From Clostridia bacterium (GTDB lineage Bacteria; Bacillota; Clostridia; TANB77; CAG-508): a stretch of DNA of 41,503 nucleotides. The first letter of the stretch is position 1; each line of letters starts with the position of its first letter. A program made the position numbers and the translations under genes. Shown here piece after piece: positions 34,855 to 41,503 of the stretch. The stretch is from the NCBI GenBank assembly GCA_022796725.1, contig JAAWJE010000012.1:1-41503 (forward strand). Reading direction: 5' to 3'. The notes under the pieces were generated by a model that saw only the letters and a program-made list of their open reading frames with translations, made no database searches and was not told the origin of the DNA.

Positions 34855-35433
34855 ATGTTTTTACGTTTAAAATTTTTTCTTTCAGCGCATAAACAAAAAT
34901 TTATTATTAGTATATTAATACTAACAATTTTAGTATTAATAATAATAGCTATTCTAACATTAAAGTTATGGAAAAATGGTACTAATAAAACTACAACTTT
35001 TATTAGTTCTAAAAAAGATTTTTCTATTATACTTTCAGATACTTTAGAAATGAATATATATAACAATAATTCATATGATTTATTATTAAAGTCTAAATCT
35101 GATAAAAATACCATAGCTATATCATCATTTACTGAAATAAATTCTATATATCCACTTTTAGATATTATAGAAGCTGATAAAAAAAATTATATATCCCAAT
35201 TTGAAAATGTATCTAATATATCTGAAATATCAGAAGGAAATTTGAGTAAAAGTTTATATAACTTTCATAAATACTCATTTGAAACAAATAAATTGTATGT
35301 AGAAGTTTATTGGATTGAATTTAATAATAAATACTATATATTTGATTTCGCTAGTGATAAAAATAGTTCTGTAAATCTAAAGTCTAACATAAATTCTATA
35401 TTAGAAACATTAGTATTTGTACATCCAAATTAA
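34855..35433 (+). CDS. Single-pass membrane-anchored protein, unknown
   Basis: 192 aa. Residues 16-38 form one hydrophobic helix after a short basic N-terminus (MFLRLKFFLSAHKQK), and the remaining 150 residues should lie outside the cell. The external part has alternating beta-like sequence (DFSIILSDTLEMNI, KLYVEVYWIEFNNKYYIFDF), consistent with a small globular domain of the PsbP/lipoprotein-like type, but I cannot name a family. TTGGAGGG precedes the ATG. It lies 22 bp before the export-protein gene and shares its promoter. Confidence 0.72.
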   Translation: MFLRLKFFLSAHKQKFIISILILTILVLIIIAILTLKLWKNGTNKTTTFISSKKDFSIILSDTLEMNIYNNNSYDLLLKSKSDKNTIAISSFTEINSIYPLLDIIEADKKNYISQFENVSNISEISEGNLSKSLYNFHKYSFETNKLYVEVYWIEFNNKYYIFDFASDKNSSVNLKSNINSILETLVFVHPN

Positions 35434-35455
35434 TTTAATCAAACGGAGGAAAATT

Positions 35456-35950
35456 ATGATAGAAACATTACAATCATTACCTATATTTTTTAAATATATC
35501 GTAACTGCAATTATAGGAATGACTCCTGTAATTGAAATAAGAGGAGCAATACCCATAGGAGTTGCAACATTTAATCTCTCATATCTAGAAGCTTTTATAT
35601 CAAGTTTCATAGGAAATATAATTCCTATATATTTTATCGTAAAATTTATTAGGCCTTTATTTGACTTTTTTGGTAGATGGAAAATATTTAAAGTTATAAT
35701 AGACTTTGCAACAAATAAGGCTACAAAAAAAATTGAAGAAAGCGAAAAATTACAAAATTTTGTATCACTTGGACTATTCCTATTTGTTGCTATTCCAATT
35801 CCAACAACAGGGGCTTGGGTTGGTTCATTGATAGCTAATTTTTTAAATCTCCCTGTAAAGAAAGCTTTTCCACCTCTTGCATTAGGAGTTTTTGTTGCGG
35901 GATTAATAGTACTTTTTGTAACAGGTGGTGTAATAACAATAATAAATTAA
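35456..35950 (+). CDS. Small multidrug-export-family membrane protein
   Basis: 164 aa from ATG 35456 (ACGGAGGAAAATT); the track's start at 35417 overlaps the previous gene. The conserved block GMTPVIEIRGAIPIGVATF, the cytoplasmic helix after FGRWKIFKVI, and FVAIPIPTTGAWVGSLIA match the Sm_multidrug_ex family, integral membrane proteins of about 160 residues with four or more helices. The export role is by name only; a function in these bacteria is not established. Confidence 0.85.
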   Translation: MIETLQSLPIFFKYIVTAIIGMTPVIEIRGAIPIGVATFNLSYLEAFISSFIGNIIPIYFIVKFIRPLFDFFGRWKIFKVIIDFATNKATKKIEESEKLQNFVSLGLFLFVAIPIPTTGAWVGSLIANFLNLPVKKAFPPLALGVFVAGLIVLFVTGGVITIIN

Positions 35951-35986
35951 AAATGATACTTAATTTCTTAAGTATCATTTTTAATT
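35945..35986. terminator. Bidirectional terminator, 19-bp stem
   Basis: AATTAAAAATGATACTTAA - TTTC - TTAAGTATCATTTTTAATT. It overlaps the stop of the upstream plus gene and touches the stop of the convergent AI-2E-type gene. Confidence 0.9.
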
Positions 35987-37110
35987 TATTCATTATTTTT
36001 TCTTATTTTTATTTTATAATCTATATAATCTTCTAATATTATTTTTAATATTGCAACTACTGGTACTGCTAAGAACATTCCTAAGAAATCAAAATATGCT
36101 CCTCCAATTGTTACTGCAAATATTACAAGTATTGGATTAACTTTTAGTCCTTCTCCTAATATGTATGGATTAATAATATTAGAATCTATTTGTTGTAAAA
36201 TTATTGTAACTATAAGCATAACCGATGCTTGTTCAAGTCCTCCTGTGAATAAAGTTATTACTGAAGCTATGGCTATTGCTATAATTGCTCCAAAATAAGG
36301 AATTATATTTAAAATTCCAATCATCATCCCTAACAAAACTCCATATTTTATTTTTAAAACAACCATTGCTATTGATGTTAATATTCCTACAATTATTCCA
36401 TCTAATATTTGGCAATATATAAAATTTATAAGTATTTTATTTGTTTTACCAACATATTCTATTACACTTTTACTAATACTATCTGAAAATATAGCTCTTG
36501 TCACTCTAATAAAAAAATTCTTTATTTCATGTCTACTTAGTAATAAATATATTGAAAATATAAGACTCACAAATATATTAAATACAATTCCAACTGCTCC
36601 AATAGCATTTGTTATATACTGTCCTATATTTGACATATTAATATACTCTAATAAATTAATTTGTTTTAGCTTATCTATTATCCCATGCAAATCTATTTGT
36701 TTTAATATAGATTCATTATCTAGTGCATCATAGGATTCTAATATTGATTTATAATATCCTGGCAAGCTCTTAGTTAAATCCATAATACTATTTGTTATTG
36801 TTGGAATTACACTTTTAATCAAGAACACTACTATTATAATTGCTACAAAATATACAATAAACACACTTATTAATCTTGCTTTTTTTCTTAATATCTTTGA
36901 TTTTCTTATACATTTTTCAAGTTTACTAGATGGTATATAAAATAAATATGCAATTATTATAGCTATAATAAATGGCATTAATATTTTTATAAATTCTCCT
37001 ATAAAATTTGATATTCCTTGCAAACTATCTAAGATTTTATATATAGCAATTACTGCTACTGCAAAAGTAAACCAGTATATCCATTTACTAATATTTCCTT
37101 TTTCTTTCAT
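35986..37110 (-). CDS. AI-2E/PerM-family transporter
   Basis: 374 aa with about seven or eight hydrophobic helices. The family hallmarks are FIVYFVAIIIVVFLIKSVIP near the N-terminus, the soluble segment SLPGYYKSILE, and the conserved INPYILGEGLKVNPILVI with GMFLAVPVVAILKIILEDY at the C-terminus. Members include the sporulation protein YtvI and transporters proposed to export AI-2 or ions; the substrate here is unknown. AAAGGGGTAAAA precedes the ATG. It stands alone between two terminators. Confidence 0.9.
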   Translation of the reverse strand: MKEKGNISKWIYWFTFAVAVIAIYKILDSLQGISNFIGEFIKILMPFIIAIIIAYLFYIPSSKLEKCIRKSKILRKKARLISVFIVYFVAIIIVVFLIKSVIPTITNSIMDLTKSLPGYYKSILESYDALDNESILKQIDLHGIIDKLKQINLLEYINMSNIGQYITNAIGAVGIVFNIFVSLIFSIYLLLSRHEIKNFFIRVTRAIFSDSISKSVIEYVGKTNKILINFIYCQILDGIIVGILTSIAMVVLKIKYGVLLGMMIGILNIIPYFGAIIAIAIASVITLFTGGLEQASVMLIVTIILQQIDSNIINPYILGEGLKVNPILVIFAVTIGGAYFDFLGMFLAVPVVAILKIILEDYIDYKIKIRKNNE

Positions 37111-37141
37111 TTTTACCCCTTTATAATTTCTAAAATATAAA

Positions 37142-37162
37142 AGCGAGAGTAGTGCTCTCGCT
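37142..37162 (-). terminator. Terminator of the large surface-protein gene
   Basis: AGCGAGAG - CACTA - CTCTCGCT stem followed on the minus strand by TTTTATATTTT, about 20 nt after the stop. Confidence 0.88.
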
Positions 37163-37182
37163 TCACTATTTTTATTTTAATT

Positions 37183-40100
37183 TTATACTAACACGTATTT
37201 TTTTATTGCATACATCCCACAGGCTAATATTGATATTGTTCCCATTATTAATATTATATATATTTGTGTTCCACCAGTTGATATTGATAAAATTACTGGT
37301 GCATCATCTTGGTCATCTTCACCGTCTTTTCTGTTATTTGGCACTGAATCTATATCTGGTGTATTATATTCATTATAATCCGCACTTATTTCTGCAACAT
37401 TTGTCTTCATACCTAAATTAGTACTTGATTTTTTCCATCTTAAAGCAATTTCAACTGTTGCTGATTCACCTGGTTTTAATAAAGTATTTTTTAAATAATC
37501 AGTAGAAACACTACCATTTTTATTTTGTTTCCAATTATACTTCTTATTATCTTCTACATGGAATTCTAATCCTTTTGGTATATAATCTGTTACTTCTTTC
37601 GCATATCCTTCAAGCTCGCCTTCATTAGTAACTTTAATTTTATAAATAAAGGTTACACTTGTTTTTTTCAATTTTTTTCTATTAATTTCAACTTTTACTA
37701 CTGGGTCTGGATTTTCTGTTCCATCATACCCTGTATTTGTTACTTTTGTTTTTCCATCCTCTGTTACTCTTACTTGACTTACAAATTTTAATAATGATAA
37801 ATCAAAATATTTGACTACTATTTTTTCTTTATCTATATCATCTTCGCCTTCTTTATCATTATTTGGTATTGAATCTATATCATCTATTGGATTTCCATTT
37901 TCATCTTGATCATCTGTTATTTCTGCTGTATTAATAATAATTCTATCTTCTTGTTTTATTTTTGTTTGGTCAACTTCAAATGCTACTTTCACATCTCTAT
38001 AATCAGGATTTTTATCTGTTACTCCAATTTTTGAATCAAATTCTCTCATAGCTTCTTCTTTTCTCTTATCGCAGTTTTCTTTTGAATAAAAATTTGTTGC
38101 TATGAATTCAGCATCTTTTGAGTCAGTTACTTCTACATAATCTTTTCCACCTAAAGTTACAACTGTAAGATTTGTTTTATCTTCACTTTCTTTTACTTCT
38201 CTATACATTTTCCACATATAATTTTTATTTATTTGGTTTTCTGGTAAAAATACTAATCCATCTGGTATATCATCTTTTATAACAGAAGCATATCCTTTGA
38301 CAGTTCCTTCATTATATACTCTTATTGTATAAGTTACTATATTTTTGTTTGCAACATTTAGTGGTTCTGCTGTATGAGTATAAGTAATTTCTCCTTTTTC
38401 ATTTATAACAACCTTTGGTTCCCTATTTTTTATTACTGTATTATTTAATCCAGTAATAAATTTTTGTAAAGCTAAGTCAAATTTATTTTCTATTAATGTC
38501 AAATCTTCATAATCATCATCATCTTGAATGTTTCTATCTTCTGGATATGTGTTTACATCTATTTCATTTGGCTCTGAATCTCTATCTATTACATTTGATT
38601 TATCATTTACTTCAATTCCATCTTTATTTGCTTCAGCTGTTATTGCTGCAATATTCTTCAATACCTTTTTATCAAGTTTTTCTGCTACTACTACACATGC
38701 TACTTGAACAAATACACTTGATGGTTCTTCACTTGTCTTATTAAAAGCTGGTATTTTATTCTTATTTCCACCTTCTGTATATTTTAATATATCTGTTTCT
38801 ATATTTGCTTTTCCTACTATAACATCTTGATTTTCTACTTCTGAACCATCTTGAAAATCAACTTTACTAATATTTTTAGTTGCATTTGCTATTTCTGATA
38901 ATTTAACTGTTTTTGAATCTTCTGTTGCTATTTTCCATCCATTATCATAATTTATTCTGTGATTTACTAAAAATCCAAGTCCTTCTGGAATATAATCTGT
39001 AATTTTATTTACATAAGCATCTTCATTTCCTTCATTATATACTCTTATTGTATAAACTACTATATCTCCTGTCTGTACTGGTACTGGTGTCTTTGAATGC
39101 TCATATATTGCAGTTGTATCACTTCCATCTGCAAGTTTTTCAGTATTTACATTTGGTTTTCTATCTTTATTTTGGCCATTTACAGTTGAAATATATTTTC
39201 TAAGAGCCAAATCTATTTCTTCTTTCTTTATGTCTGATTTAACTATTATCTTTTCAAAATCATCATCATCTTCTTCACCAAAATAGTAATAATCTGATTT
39301 TGTTAAATCACTTTCTCCTGTTGTTCCTTTATAATCTGGTTTACATTGTTTAGTCTCATCAGATAAAGGTTTATCTGAATCTTCATCTTTTACTGTAATT
39401 CCATTTGTATCTGTTAAACTAGTAATTTCTGCAACATTTGTTAATATTGTATCATTTGCTATATCTCCTGCTACTTTACATGTTACTGTTATTTTTTTAC
39501 TATCTATCTGTTTTTTACCATTAGCATCTATTTTTACTGGATCTAATGGTATATCTGCTGAATACCTAATAGCATTTGTTCCGCTTACTTGTGTCCAACT
39601 ATTATTTTCTGTTTCTACTAATTCTAATCCTTTTGGTAAATAGTCTGTTATTCCTTTTACTATTACTGAATTTTCACATTCATTATAAACTTGAAATGTA
39701 TATGTTACTGTTTGTCCTATTTTTACTTCTACTGGGTCTTTTCTATGAGAATATTTAAAATCTCCTTTATTATATTTAGCATCTTGTGGTTGTTCTGAAA
39801 CAGATGGAATTCTAGTTTCTGGTATTTCTTCTCCATTTACTTCAGTAATATATTTTCTTAAAGCAACATCATAAACTTTCTCTTTTTTAGTAACTATTGC
39901 TTCTGTTTCTTCATGTAAATTCTTTGGAGTTACACTTACTATTGGTTGTGAACCTGAAACATTTGATTCCCATAATGCTACATTACTTTCTTGTGCTCCT
40001 GTTACATCTAATTCCATTTTTATTTTTGTAACATCTGTAATTACTGGTAGTTTTATATATAAATCTTTGTTCAGTCCTGATGTATTTATATTTGCAATTT

Positions 40101-40992
40101 TATTTCCTGTGCTATTTGGAGCATCTACTAATTCATGTCCTGATAAAACATCTCCATTTTGATTTTTAAAAGTTACACTAAAGTTATTATTTGTTCCACC
40201 TATTATATGAAATGGACCTACATATAAATAATTTCCTTCTTCTACTGTTGTTTTTGTTGTTTCTTTAATAGAAGGTATCGTACTTGCAGTGCTATTATAC
40301 TTTCCTGCTAATTCTCTATAATATGCAATTGCTTCAGCTATTAATTCATGTTTGTTTTCATAAGTACCTTGACCATTATATACATTTCCATCAATTGTAT
40401 ATGTAACTGCTTGACTTTTTATATCTAAATTGTTTGTAATTTCCCAAATAACTACTTGTATTGCAAAGAATAAATCATCATCTGTTATTTCTTCTTTAAT
40501 TGTTTCTGCAGTGGTTGGTGTAATTGATTCTTTTTCCTCTTCTATTTTTTCAGCATACACTGTAGCTATTTTATCTTCAAATTTTCCATATAAGTTTGAA
40601 TTTTTTAATAGATATAATATCTTTTTAGTATTTTCTTCAGATAATTTTGAATTTTGTACTGTAAAGTTTCCTTTACTTGTATAATTTGAATTTGCTGTTC
40701 CATCTTCACTTGGAAACTTACCATTCATGTCTAAACAAAATAAATAAGTTGAATAATCAGCTGATCCATTATTATTTATATATGTTCTATATGTAATTCT
40801 TTTTCCTATTTTATATCCAAATTTATTTCCATCTTTATCTGTTTTTGGGTGTAATAAAGATATTCCTAATTTTATTGATGTATTTTCTTTATCTTCAAAT
40901 GTTGCATTTGCAATTGGATATATATTTGGTAGCATTAGTGCTATAATACATATTAGTATTATTAATTTTTTTAACATCCTCTTTGTGTTCAC
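37183..40992 (-). CDS. Thioester-domain surface adhesin with four DUF11-type repeats
   Basis: 1269 aa. The start is GTG 40992 with AAGGAGG at 7 nt. Residues 1-30 form a signal peptide. The N-terminal domain has Cys86 in TYLFCLDMNG and Gln179 in FFAIQVVIWEIT, the two motifs of class I thioester (TQXA/TED) domains, whose Cys-Gln isopeptide-like thioester can bind host amines covalently. Four repeats follow, starting at about residues 373, 592, 837 and 1062, each opening with (F/Y)DLALRK(Y/F)I and containing VTYTIRVYNEG and DYIPKGLEF, the DUF11 'conserved repeat' pattern. Asp-rich linkers join them. The C-terminus is STGG, a TM helix (1243-1260) and KKYVLV, without LPXTG. It is expected at the cell surface as a stalked adhesin. 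The family is clear; the ligand is unknown. Confidence 0.88.
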   Translation of the reverse strand: MNTKRMLKKLIILICIIALMLPNIYPIANATFEDKENTSIKLGISLLHPKTDKDGNKFGYKIGKRITYRTYINNNGSADYSTYLFCLDMNGKFPSEDGTANSNYTSKGNFTVQNSKLSEENTKKILYLLKNSNLYGKFEDKIATVYAEKIEEEKESITPTTAETIKEEITDDDLFFAIQVVIWEITNNLDIKSQAVTYTIDGNVYNGQGTYENKHELIAEAIAYYRELAGKYNSTASTIPSIKETTKTTVEEGNYLYVGPFHIIGGTNNNFSVTFKNQNGDVLSGHELVDAPNSTGNKIANINTSGLNKDLYIKLPVITDVTKIKMELDVTGAQESNVALWESNVSGSQPIVSVTPKNLHEETEAIVTKKEKVYDVALRKYITEVNGEEIPETRIPSVSEQPQDAKYNKGDFKYSHRKDPVEVKIGQTVTYTFQVYNECENSVIVKGITDYLPKGLELVETENNSWTQVSGTNAIRYSADIPLDPVKIDANGKKQIDSKKITVTCKVAGDIANDTILTNVAEITSLTDTNGITVKDEDSDKPLSDETKQCKPDYKGTTGESDLTKSDYYYFGEEDDDDFEKIIVKSDIKKEEIDLALRKYISTVNGQNKDRKPNVNTEKLADGSDTTAIYEHSKTPVPVQTGDIVVYTIRVYNEGNEDAYVNKITDYIPEGLGFLVNHRINYDNGWKIATEDSKTVKLSEIANATKNISKVDFQDGSEVENQDVIVGKANIETDILKYTEGGNKNKIPAFNKTSEEPSSVFVQVACVVVAEKLDKKVLKNIAAITAEANKDGIEVNDKSNVIDRDSEPNEIDVNTYPEDRNIQDDDDYEDLTLIENKFDLALQKFITGLNNTVIKNREPKVVINEKGEITYTHTAEPLNVANKNIVTYTIRVYNEGTVKGYASVIKDDIPDGLVFLPENQINKNYMWKMYREVKESEDKTNLTVVTLGGKDYVEVTDSKDAEFIATNFYSKENCDKRKEEAMREFDSKIGVTDKNPDYRDVKVAFEVDQTKIKQEDRIIINTAEITDDQDENGNPIDDIDSIPNNDKEGEDDIDKEKIVVKYFDLSLLKFVSQVRVTEDGKTKVTNTGYDGTENPDPVVKVEINRKKLKKTSVTFIYKIKVTNEGELEGYAKEVTDYIPKGLEFHVEDNKKYNWKQNKNGSVSTDYLKNTLLKPGESATVEIALRWKKSSTNLGMKTNVAEISADYNEYNTPDIDSVPNNRKDGEDDQDDAPVILSISTGGTQIYIILIMGTISILACGMYAIKKYVLV
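37285..39876 (-). repeat. Four tandem DUF11-type domain units
   Basis: Units at about 39220-39876, 38485-39219, 37810-38484 and 37285-37809 (residues 373-591, 592-836, 837-1061, 1062-1236). Each starts DVALRKYI-like and ends in NVAEIT-like then an Asp-rich linker. Identity between units is moderate at the protein level, so they are old duplications rather than recent slippage. Confidence 0.75.
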
Positions 40993-41062
40993 AAAAATTC
41001 CTCCTTAATAACTTTTATATAATCATATTTATATTACTTAATTTATTTACATTTCAGTTTTT

Positions 41063-41091
41063 ATTATATTACATTTTTATTACAAATGCAA
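41063..41091 (-). promoter_or_regulatory. Promoter of the adhesin gene
   Basis: Minus strand TTGCAT (41086-41091), 17 bp, TATAAT (41063-41068), about 70 bp before the GTG start. Confidence 0.7.
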
Positions 41092-41196
41092 GCTTTTTAA
41101 AGTAATATAGTAACTTTTATTAATATACTATTTTTGATTTAATATTAGTTTACATATATTGTAAATGTTAAATTTTATATGCTCTTTCATTTTTTC

Positions 41197-41302
41197 GAAA
41201 ATTATGAGGCTGAATTATTTCTATTATATTATTTATTTATTTTTAAGTTTAAATAATAGGTTTACTCTTTTTTTAAAATTATTTTCAGCCTCTATAATTT
41301 TC
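41197..41302. repeat. Large imperfect inverted repeat
   Basis: GAAAATTATGAGGCTGAA (41197-41214) pairs with TTCAGCCTCTATAATTTTC (41284-41302) with one bulge. An inner CTATTAT/ATAATAG pair lies inside the AT-rich loop. The 106-nt unit could be a miniature mobile element end, a structured transcript or a long terminator. The rest of 41092-41384 shows no gene. Confidence 0.55.
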
Positions 41303-41384
41303 AGTTACTGCCTTTAATACATCTCCTGCTAGGCATATCTTTTTTTATTCTCTAACCTTATAATCTTAAAATATACAACATTTT

Positions 41385-41503
41385 TTATATTATATTTTTT
41401 AAAACTATAGCGTCTCGCCTCGCTCCATCTCCTCCTCTTCTTACTGTCTTTACAAATTCATAGTTATCTCCTACTCTGCTCTCGAATCCTTCTCTTACTT
41501 TCG
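41385..41503 (-). CDS. 3' end of an unidentified ORF running off the window
   Basis: Reading the minus strand from 41501 gives KVREGFESRVGDNYEFVKTV then RRGGDGARRDAIVLKNII and TAA at 41385-41387. It is below the ORF-track cutoff and has no start in the window. GC is near 47% over the first 90 bases, far above the neighbours, and it uses GCG, AGG and CGA codons that are rare elsewhere, suggesting acquired DNA. I do not recognise it; it could also be chance. Confidence 0.3.
   Translation of the reverse strand, partial: KVREGFESRVGDNYEFVKTVRRGGDGARRDAIVLKNII

Noticed and set aside
37285-39876. Repeats of the adhesin as a CRISPR or DNA-level tandem array
   Set aside because: The similarity is at protein level with units over 500 bp; no short regular spacers are present.

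Overview
The window is about 27% GC by eye. It looks like a chromosomal segment of an anaerobic, spore-forming low-GC Firmicute of the Clostridia type. Anaerobiosis is suggested by a class III ribonucleotide reductase (nrdD/nrdG) and a rubredoxin-first ('reverse') rubrerythrin. Sporulation is suggested by a CotF-type coat operon and a Spo0E-like phosphatase. The GdpP-L9-DnaB-TilS and FtsH blocks, the GGAGG ribosome binding sites and the frequent TTG/GTG starts also fit. No genus can be named from the sequence. No tRNA, rRNA, CRISPR array, transposase or phage module was seen. Promoter, operator and terminator calls are pattern-based, not experimental.

Layout. 1-3.9 kb: a 5'-truncated SGNH hydrolase, the rubrerythrin, a Ppx/GppA-like gene lacking its N-terminal domain, a two-gene coat operon (one gene is only 57 codons and absent from the ORF track) and an unknown gene. 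3.9-4.8 kb: L21 leader, rplU and rpmA, without the usual prp gene. 4.8-10.7 kb, minus strand: a Lsa-type ABC-F gene, then a tightly packed five-gene operon (MscS channel, patatin lipase, SDR, metallo-beta-lactamase fold, anchored surface protein). 10.8-15.6 kb, minus: Spo0E-like gene behind two Spo0A-box-like sites, an active/inactive M16 peptidase pair, yqeY, an unrecognised gene with its own promoter and a GC-rich terminator, and rpsU. 15.7-18.5 kb: nrdG and nrdD. 19-26.1 kb: ftsH, tilS, dnaB, rplI and gdpP. 26.2-33.9 kb: rpoC and rpoB, outside their usual ribosomal-protein cluster. 34-37.1 kb: rpsT and small membrane-protein genes. 37.2-41 kb: a 1269-residue thioester-domain/DUF11 surface adhesin. 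The last 400 bp hold a large inverted repeat and the 3' end of a compositionally different ORF.

Most of the window is housekeeping: transcription, ribosome, replication, c-di-AMP turnover and protein quality control. Most units have recognisable -35/-10 boxes and intrinsic terminators, so transcription units can be drawn with fair confidence. The most unusual item is the roughly 200-nt rpoB 5' leader. It contains two hairpins whose loops are perfectly complementary over 7 nt (a potential kissing interaction), a second competing complement, and three copies of a purine-rich repeat; I do not recognise it as a described leader. Other items to check are L27 lacking the Prp-cleaved extension together with absence of prp, the thioester adhesin, the Spo0A boxes before spo0E, and the foreign-looking gene between rpsU and yqeY.
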